DNA of 11,448 bases from an uncultured Eggerthellaceae bacterium. Lineage in GTDB: Bacteria > Actinomycetota > Coriobacteriia > Coriobacteriales > Eggerthellaceae. The position numbers and the translations under genes are program-made. The notes under the pieces are model-generated. The model did no database searches, was not told the DNA's origin, and saw only the letters and a list, made by a program, of their open reading frames with translations. The stretch lies in assembly GCA_902497215.1 (NCBI GenBank), contig CABVEH010000019.1:1-11448 (forward strand), read 5' to 3'. Below, one piece after another: positions 1 through 4,848 of this stretch. The first letter of the stretch is position 1. Each line of letters opens with the position of its first letter.

Positions 1-20
1 CCTCGGCGGGGCTTTTCTTT
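1..20 (+). terminator. 3' half of a probable upstream terminator (cut by window start)
   Basis: The window opens with a GC-rich run (CCTCGGCGGGGC) followed directly by a T-rich tract (TTTTCTTTT). This is the usual look of the descending arm and U-tract of an intrinsic terminator. The ascending arm would lie before position 1, so the stem cannot be confirmed. If right, it separates the acpP operon from the preceding gene. Confidence 0.35.
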
Positions 21-26
21 TATAAT
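21..26 (+). promoter_or_regulatory. -10 box of the acpP/FAS II operon promoter
   Basis: A perfect TATAAT lies 38 nt before the acpP start in otherwise GC-rich DNA and just after the probable terminator remnant. The -35 element would fall at or before position 1, so it cannot be judged. No clear operator (for example a FabT- or FapR-like palindrome) is visible between the -10 box and acpP. Confidence 0.6.
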
Positions 27-64
27 TACATGCACGTCAAAACGGCTTTAGGAAAGGACGCCAA

Positions 65-283
65 ATGGCAACCATCGAAACCATCACCACCATCCTCAAC
101 GACAACCTCGACATCGACCCCGAGACGGTCACCGCCGAGTCTACGTTCGAGTCGCTGGGAATCGACTCGCTCGACATGGCCGAGCTCACCTGCACGCTCG
201 AGGAAGAGCTCGACATCGACCTCGGCGAGCCCGAGGGCCTTGCCACCATCGGCGACCTCGTCACCTACATCGACAACCTGTAA
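65..283 (+). CDS. acpP: acyl carrier protein (ACP)
   Basis: This 72-residue acidic protein has the length and composition of a FAS II acyl carrier protein. The phosphopantetheine site is visible as G-I-D-S-L-D-M in mid-protein, where the Ser receives the 4'-phosphopantetheine arm; residues after it are rich in Glu and Asp, as in ACP helix II, which docks on partner enzymes. It carries growing acyl chains as thioesters in the cytoplasm. The ATG at 65 is preceded by a good ribosome site (AAGGA, 54-58). It is the first gene of the FAS II cluster, 15 nt ahead of fabK. The strong ribosome site here against the weak one at fabK would fit the high ACP level cells need (inference). Slightly shorter than E. 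coli ACP (77 residues with Met) but complete. Confidence 0.95.
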   Translation: MATIETITTILNDNLDIDPETVTAESTFESLGIDSLDMAELTCTLEEELDIDLGEPEGLATIGDLVTYIDNL

Positions 284-298
284 GGCGCGACGGCAAGC

Positions 299-1279
299 AT
301 GAAGACACGCGTAACCGAGCTTCTCGGCATCGAGAAGCCCATCATCCAGGGCGCCATGGCCTGGATCGCCGACGCCTCTTTGGCGGCAGCGGTCAGCGAG
401 GCCGGCGGCCTGGGCATAATCGCCTGCGGAAGCGCCCCCTTGTCGTGGGTCGAGCAGCAGGTGAACGAGGCCCGCTCGCGCACCGACAAGCCCATCGGGG
501 CCAACATCATGCTGATGAACCCCGAGGCGCCCGAGCTGGCGAAGCTGCTCTGCGACCTGCACGTCGACGTGGTCACCACGGGCGCCGGGTCGCCTGCGCC
601 CTACATCGACATGTGGAAGGAAGCGGGCATAAAGGTCATCCCCGTGGTCGCCTCGGCCGCGCTGGCCAAGCGCATGGAGCGCGCCGGAGCCGACGCGGTG
701 GTCGCCGAAGGCGAGGAGGCCGGCGGCCACATCGGGCAGCTGACCACCATGGCGCTCACCCCTGCGGTGTGCGAGGCGGTGGACATCCCCGTGATCACTG
801 CCGGCGGCGTGGCCGATGGCCGCGGCATGGTGGCGGCCTTCGCGCTGGGCGCCGAAGGTGTCCAGGTGGGCACGCGCTTCCTCACCGCCGAGGAATGCAC
901 CGTGCATGCCGACTACAAGCAGAAGATCGTCGAGGCCAAGGACTCCGACACCATCGTCACCGGGCGCGACTCGGGCCATCCCGTGCGCCAGCTGAAGAAC
1001 AGCTTCGCGCGCCAGGCCAAGGCGCTCGAGGCCAAGATGGCCGCCGGCGAGGTGGACGGCCAGGAACTCGAGAACCTGCTGACGGGCTCGCTTCGGCGGG
1101 CCGTGGTGGACGGCGACGTGAAGAACGGGTCGCTGATGGCCGGCGAGGTGGCATGCCTCGTTCACGACATGAAGCCGGCCAGGCAGATCGTGGACGACCT
1201 TATGACGCAGGCCGAGCAGTGGGGTTCGTGTTCGCTGCAGCAAATGGCCGAACGCAACGCCACGCGCAGTTGGCAGTAG
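299..1279 (+). CDS. fabK: enoyl-ACP reductase II (FabK, FMN-dependent)
   Basis: This 326-residue protein belongs to the nitronate monooxygenase/FabK TIM-barrel flavoprotein family. It catalyses the last step of each elongation cycle, reducing trans-2-enoyl-ACP with NAD(P)H and FMN. Visible motifs are PIIQGAMAWIA (14-24), the glycine-rich EAGGLGIIACG that follows, E-A-G-G-H-I-G with His144 at the place of the conserved FabK active-site histidine, then ITAGGVADGRG and GVQVGTRF, which form the FMN phosphate pocket. Length equals that of pneumococcal FabK (about 324). It lies between acpP and fabD, as in the pneumococcal-type cluster, which supports FabK over a true nitronate monooxygenase. No strong ribosome site is seen before the ATG, so translation may depend on coupling with acpP. 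FabK enzymes are known to be insensitive to triclosan. Confidence 0.93.
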   Translation: MKTRVTELLGIEKPIIQGAMAWIADASLAAAVSEAGGLGIIACGSAPLSWVEQQVNEARSRTDKPIGANIMLMNPEAPELAKLLCDLHVDVVTTGAGSPAPYIDMWKEAGIKVIPVVASAALAKRMERAGADAVVAEGEEAGGHIGQLTTMALTPAVCEAVDIPVITAGGVADGRGMVAAFALGAEGVQVGTRFLTAEECTVHADYKQKIVEAKDSDTIVTGRDSGHPVRQLKNSFARQAKALEAKMAAGEVDGQELENLLTGSLRRAVVDGDVKNGSLMAGEVACLVHDMKPARQIVDDLMTQAEQWGSCSLQQMAERNATRSWQ

Positions 1280-1295
1280 AAGCCGAAAGCGAATG

Positions 1296-1321
1296 GAACA
1301 GCCCCGCATCCGGGGCTGTTC
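1296..1321 (+). promoter_or_regulatory. intercistronic stem-loop between fabK and fabD
   Basis: A perfect 11-bp stem (GAACAGCCCCG pairing with CGGGGCTGTTC) with a CATC loop lies between the fabK stop and fabD. It ends 6 nt before the fabD ribosome site. No T-run follows, so it is not a classic intrinsic terminator. It may act as an mRNA processing or stability element, a partial terminator, or a control on fabD translation; the sequence does not say which. Confidence 0.7.
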
Positions 1322-1327
1322 GCTTGA

Positions 1328-1334
1328 AAGGGAG
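1328..1334 (+). promoter_or_regulatory. ribosome binding site deciding the fabD start
   Basis: AAGGGAG lies 3 nt before the ATG at 1338. The frame is also open from an ATG at 1293, but that codon overlaps the intercistronic hairpin and has no ribosome site. The family N-terminus (T-V-W-L-C-P-G-Q-G-A-Q) also begins right after the 1338 codon. Confidence 0.8.
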
Positions 1335-1337
1335 CAA

Positions 1338-2255
1338 ATGACAGTTTGGCTCTGCCCCGGTCAGGGGGCGCAAAAGTCCGGAATGGGCTCCGACTTGTTG
1401 AAGTCGCAGAAGGTCGCACACGTTTTCGACGTGCTTTCCGACGCACTTGGCGTCGACCTCGCGCGTCTGTCCAAGGAGGGCACCCAGGAGGAAATCAACG
1501 ACACGGTCGCCGCACAGGGGCTCACCATGGCTGTTTCCGTCGGCGTGGGCAAGCTGCTTCTCGACCGCGGGATCAAGCCCAGCGCGCTTGTTGGGTTCTC
1601 GCTGGGGCAGATATCCGCCCTGGTGCTGGCGGGAATCCTTCCGTTGGAAGAGGCCGCGCGCTTGCTGAAGGTGCGCTCCGAAAGCATGGCTGCAGCCTGC
1701 GCCGCACAGCCTGGCGGCATGGTGGCGCTCATCGGGGCAAGCCTTTCCGACGCACAGGACGTGTGCGCCCAGGCCGCCGGAAGCGACGTTCTTGTGTGCG
1801 CCAACCACAACGGCCCGTCGCAGGTGGTCGTGTCGGGCCACGATTCCGCGTTGGAACGTGCGCAGAAGCTCTGGACAGAAGCAGGCAAGAAGAGCGTGCG
1901 CCTGGCCACGTCCGGCGCGTTCCACTCGCCCCTCATGTCGCCTGCGGCCGACGATGTCGAGAAGTTCTGCAGCTCGCTCGACTTCCGCGAGCCCGAGATA
2001 ACGCTCATATGCAACACCGACGCGCAGCCCTTCCTCGTGGAAGAGGCGGCGAAGCGCCTGGGCCGTCACGTGAACGACGAGGTGCTGTTCGAGGAAAGCA
2101 TCCGCGCGCTTCTTGACGACGGCGAGACGGAGTTCGTCGAGATAGGCTTCGGCAACGTGCTGACCAACCTGGTCAAGCGCATCGACCGCTCCACCGAGCG
2201 GCACCTGGTGGGCAACGAGACCCAGGTGCACGAATACATCACCAACAACGCCTAA
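1338..2255 (+). CDS. fabD: malonyl-CoA:ACP transacylase
   Basis: This 305-residue protein transfers malonyl groups from CoA to the phosphopantetheine arm of ACP, supplying the extender unit for FabF. The N-terminal C-P-G-Q-G-A-Q motif, the nucleophile elbow G-F-S-L-G with Ser88, and the S-G-A-F-H-S-P motif with His196 match the FabD acyltransferase fold (E. coli FabD has Ser92/His201 and 309 residues). H-N-G-P-S-Q-V-V-V-S-G matches the usual N-x-x-x-Q-V-V-x-S-G segment. One oddity is that the common G-H-S-L-G-E is here G-F-S-L-G-Q (Phe87, Gln91). The start at 1338 is chosen over 1293 because of the ribosome site and the family N-terminus. It follows fabK after a 58-nt gap holding a hairpin and precedes fabG by 11 nt. 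Confidence 0.94.
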   Translation: MTVWLCPGQGAQKSGMGSDLLKSQKVAHVFDVLSDALGVDLARLSKEGTQEEINDTVAAQGLTMAVSVGVGKLLLDRGIKPSALVGFSLGQISALVLAGILPLEEAARLLKVRSESMAAACAAQPGGMVALIGASLSDAQDVCAQAAGSDVLVCANHNGPSQVVVSGHDSALERAQKLWTEAGKKSVRLATSGAFHSPLMSPAADDVEKFCSSLDFREPEITLICNTDAQPFLVEEAAKRLGRHVNDEVLFEESIRALLDDGETEFVEIGFGNVLTNLVKRIDRSTERHLVGNETQVHEYITNNA

Positions 2256-2266
2256 GGCAGGTCTAA

Positions 2267-3022
2267 ATGGACGAGATCAACCAGCGCGTAGCGCTAGTCA
2301 CCGGAGCAGCCCAGGGAATAGGGGCCGCCGTGGCCGAGCAGCTAGCCGCCAACGGCTTCGCCGTGGTGGTGAACCATCACAGCGACTCCAGCGCCCAGGC
2401 CGCGAAGGACCTGGCGGACCGCCTGGCCGCGGCCTACGGAGTTCCTGCGCGCGCAGCCCAATGCGACGTTGCCGACTTCGAGGCCGTCAAGCAGATGGTG
2501 GCCGACGTCAAGGACGGGTTCGGGCGCATCGACGTGCTCGTGAACAACGCGGGCATAACGCGCGACGGGCTCCTGATGCGCATGAAGGAAGACCAGTTCC
2601 AGGCCGTCATAGACACCAATCTGGGCGGCGCGTTCAACTGCATGCGCCACGTGGTTCCGCTAATGACCAAGCAGCGCTATGGCCGCATAGTGAACATCTC
2701 CAGCGTTGTCGGAGTCTACGGCAACGCCGGGCAGGTGAACTATTCGGCCTCGAAGGCGGGCATCATAGGCATGACGAAGTCGGCAGCCAAGGAGCTGGGA
2801 AGCCGCAACATAACCGTGAACGCCGTGGCGCCGGGCTTCATCGAGACGGCCATGACCGCCGCCCTCGACGGCAAGGCGCAGGAGGCCCTAACCGGCAGGA
2901 TCGCCGCAGGCCGCCTGGGCCAGCCGCAGGACGTCGCCAACGCCGTGGCCTTCCTTGCAAGCGAGGAAGCCTCTTACATAACCGGTCAAGTCCTGGGCGT
3001 CGACGGAGGAATTTCACTATAA
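2267..3022 (+). CDS. fabG: 3-oxoacyl-ACP reductase
   Basis: This 251-residue short-chain dehydrogenase reduces 3-oxoacyl-ACP to 3-hydroxyacyl-ACP, normally with NADPH. The Rossmann motif T-G-A-A-Q-G-I-G lies at the N-terminus, followed by N-N-A-G and the catalytic set Ser146, Tyr159 and Lys163 with the 13-residue Ser-Tyr spacing of E. coli FabG. The C-terminus (F-I-E-T, then Y-I-T-G-Q-V-L-G-V-D-G-G) is typical of FabG rather than other family members. The ATG is 11 nt after the fabD stop, with AAGGCAGGT as ribosome site, so the pair is likely co-translated. By hand count 7 of 14 isoleucine codons are ATA, a codon usually rare in GC-rich genomes. Confidence 0.95.
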   Translation: MDEINQRVALVTGAAQGIGAAVAEQLAANGFAVVVNHHSDSSAQAAKDLADRLAAAYGVPARAAQCDVADFEAVKQMVADVKDGFGRIDVLVNNAGITRDGLLMRMKEDQFQAVIDTNLGGAFNCMRHVVPLMTKQRYGRIVNISSVVGVYGNAGQVNYSASKAGIIGMTKSAAKELGSRNITVNAVAPGFIETAMTAALDGKAQEALTGRIAAGRLGQPQDVANAVAFLASEEASYITGQVLGVDGGISL

Positions 3023-3023
3023 T
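3018..3023 (+). promoter_or_regulatory. possible internal -10 box before fabF
   Basis: A perfect TATAAT overlaps the fabG stop codon, 51 nt before the fabF start. No TTGACA-like -35 element is visible 16-19 nt upstream and there is no TGn extension. It could be a weak internal promoter or a by-product of the codons CTA-TAA. Confidence 0.25.
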
Positions 3024-3064
3024 CTACCAGCGTGTTTCAATAGCAAGTCAGTCCCCGAACCGAT

Positions 3065-3069
3065 GGGAT
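3065..3069 (+). promoter_or_regulatory. ribosome binding site deciding the fabF start
   Basis: A GGGAT/GGGA-rich segment lies just before the ATG at 3075. The upstream in-frame ATG at 3063 has only CCCCGAACCG before it and would place Met-Gly-Trp-Glu ahead of the family N-terminus. The ATG at 3075 is therefore preferred. Confidence 0.65.
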
Positions 3070-3074
3070 GGGAA

Positions 3075-4382
3075 ATGGATGCCATCAACCCCCGTAGGGT
3101 AGTAATCACCGGAGTCGGAGCCGTGTCGCCTGTCGGCATCGGCGCCGACCGCTTGTTCGAGGCGGCCGTCGCAGGCGAATGCGGCATCAAGCCGCTCGAA
3201 ACCGAAGCCGCCGAGGCAGTCAACGTGCACGTCGCCGGCACCGTGACCGACTTCGAAGGCACCGAGCACGGGCTCACCAAGAAGCAGGCCCGTCGCTGGG
3301 AACGCTTCGTCCAGTACGCCGTGGTGGCCGCCGACGAGGCAATGAAGCAGGCCGGCTTCGCGCAGGTGGCCGAGGAAGGCGCAGACGGGGCCACCGAGGC
3401 CGGGTTCGTGCTCCCGCAGGGCACGGACGCCAACCGTTTCGCGACTATATTCGGCAGCGGCATAGGCGGTATGGAGATCTTCACGTCCGAGTCGGTCAAG
3501 CTGCACGAGAAGGGCGCCAAGCGCGTGAACCCCTTGTTCATCCCCACCATGATCTCGAACATTGCAGCCGGCGAGATAGCCATCCGCTTCGGGCTGAAGG
3601 GCGAGTGCAGCAACTCCGTGGTGGCATGCACCACCGGCGCGCAGTGCATCGGCGAGGCCTACCGCCTGATCAAGTACGGCATGGCCGACTACGCGCTTGC
3701 AGGCGGCTCCGAGGAATCGGTCTGCGACATATCCATAGCCGGCTTCTCGAACCTCGGTGCGCTGTCGCATTCGGAAGACCCCGAAAAGGCGAGCCGTCCG
3801 TTCGACGCCAACCGCGACGGGTTCGTTGCGGGCGAAGGCGCGGGCGCCGTGGTCATGGAGACCTTGGAAGGCGCGCTTGCGCGCGGCGCGAACATAATCG
3901 CCGAGGTCGTGGGCTTCGGAACGTCCTGCGACGCATACCACATAACCTCGCCCGACCCGTCGGGCGAAGGCGTGGTGCGCGCGATGCGGAACGCACTCGA
4001 CGACGCAGGCATGGCCCCCGAGGACGTTGGGCACCTGAACGCGCACGGAACCTCCACGGCGATCAACGACTCCACGGAGGCGCGGGCGTTCTGCATGCTG
4101 CAAGGCGTCGACTTCTCGGAAATCCCCGTCACGTCCACCAAGGGCATGACGGGCCACATGCTGGGCGCGGCCGGCGCCGTCGAGGCCATAGTGACGGCCA
4201 TGTCGGTGGCGAACGACCTGGTGCCTCCCACGGTCGGCTTCGAGGAAGCCGACCCCGAGTGCGCGGTCACCGTGTTCAAGGAAGCGAAGCGCGACTATCC
4301 CCAGAAGGTGGCGCTGTCGAACTCCATCGGGTTCGGCGGCCACAACGCCACGCTGGCCATCGCGCCGTTCAAGGAGCAGTAA
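3075..4382 (+). CDS. fabF: 3-oxoacyl-ACP synthase II (beta-ketoacyl-ACP synthase)
   Basis: This 435-residue condensing enzyme joins acyl chains to malonyl-ACP with loss of CO2. The family N-terminus R-R-V-V-I-T-G-V-G-A-V-S-P-V-G is followed by catalytic Cys185 (V-V-A-C-T-T-G), His324 (N-A-H-G-T-S-T), Lys356 (T-S-T-K-G) and His361 (G-H-M-L-G-A-A-G), then G-F-G-G-H-N near the end. Spacing between these residues is nearly the same as in E. coli FabF (Cys163, His303, Lys335, His340). The protein is about 22 residues longer than usual, mostly from an insertion around residues 95-120 (rich in Ala, Gly, Glu and Asp) before G-S-G-I-G-G. No separate FabH-type starter enzyme lies in this window. The stop codon abuts the fabZ ATG with no gap. 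Confidence 0.95.
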   Translation: MDAINPRRVVITGVGAVSPVGIGADRLFEAAVAGECGIKPLETEAAEAVNVHVAGTVTDFEGTEHGLTKKQARRWERFVQYAVVAADEAMKQAGFAQVAEEGADGATEAGFVLPQGTDANRFATIFGSGIGGMEIFTSESVKLHEKGAKRVNPLFIPTMISNIAAGEIAIRFGLKGECSNSVVACTTGAQCIGEAYRLIKYGMADYALAGGSEESVCDISIAGFSNLGALSHSEDPEKASRPFDANRDGFVAGEGAGAVVMETLEGALARGANIIAEVVGFGTSCDAYHITSPDPSGEGVVRAMRNALDDAGMAPEDVGHLNAHGTSTAINDSTEARAFCMLQGVDFSEIPVTSTKGMTGHMLGAAGAVEAIVTAMSVANDLVPPTVGFEEADPECAVTVFKEAKRDYPQKVALSNSIGFGGHNATLAIAPFKEQ

Positions 4383-4832
4383 ATGGCGGAAAAGCCCGTA
4401 ACGTTCCCATGCGACCAGGAAGGCGTGAAGCAGCTGCTTCCGCACCGCGACCCGTTTCTGTGGGTCACGCGCATCCTGGAATGCGAGCCCGGAAAGCGCA
4501 TCGTGGCCGAGCTTGACGTGCCGCCCGACCTCCCCATTTTCGAAGGCCACTTCCCGGGGCACCCGGTGTTTCCGGGCGTGCTCATAATGGAGGCGCTCGC
4601 GCAGGCCGCATGCTGCTGCATCTTCGCCGACCCCGACCGCGAGGTGGGCGTCGGGTACTTCGCCGGCATCGACAAGGGCCGCTTCCGCGAGACGGTGCTT
4701 CCCGGCGACACCATCCGCCTGGAGGCCACCATACTGCAGAGCGGAAAGCGTTTCTGCAAGGCCGAGACGAAGGCCTTCAAAGGCGACGCCGTGGCAGCCG
4801 AGGCCCTTCAGAAGTACATGCTTGCAAACTAG
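4383..4832 (+). CDS. fabZ: 3-hydroxyacyl-ACP dehydratase
   Basis: This 149-residue hot-dog fold enzyme removes water from 3-hydroxyacyl-ACP to give trans-2-enoyl-ACP, the substrate of FabK. L-L-P-H-R-D-P-F (18-25) and E-G-H-F-P-G-H-P-V-F-P-G-V-L-I-M-E-A-L-A-Q-A are diagnostic, with His56 and Glu70 as the catalytic pair (His54 and Glu68 in E. coli). The ATG follows the fabF stop with no gap, and the ribosome site AAGGAG (4371-4376) is inside the fabF end, so translation is likely coupled. In the pneumococcal-type order, accB would lie before and accC after this gene; neither intact gene is present here. No FabA or FabM isomerase for unsaturated fatty acids is seen in the window. Confidence 0.95.
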   Translation: MAEKPVTFPCDQEGVKQLLPHRDPFLWVTRILECEPGKRIVAELDVPPDLPIFEGHFPGHPVFPGVLIMEALAQAACCCIFADPDREVGVGYFAGIDKGRFRETVLPGDTIRLEATILQSGKRFCKAETKAFKGDAVAAEALQKYMLAN

Positions 4833-4848
4833 TCCCCCGAGGTAGCCC

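Noticed and set aside
299..1279. Nitronate monooxygenase instead of FabK
   Set aside because: The families are related, but the position between acpP and fabD, the length and the E-A-G-G-H motif favour enoyl-ACP reductase.
1293..1337. Longer fabD start giving 15 extra residues
   Set aside because: The ATG at 1293 lies at the foot of the intercistronic hairpin, has no ribosome site and adds residues not found in FabD.
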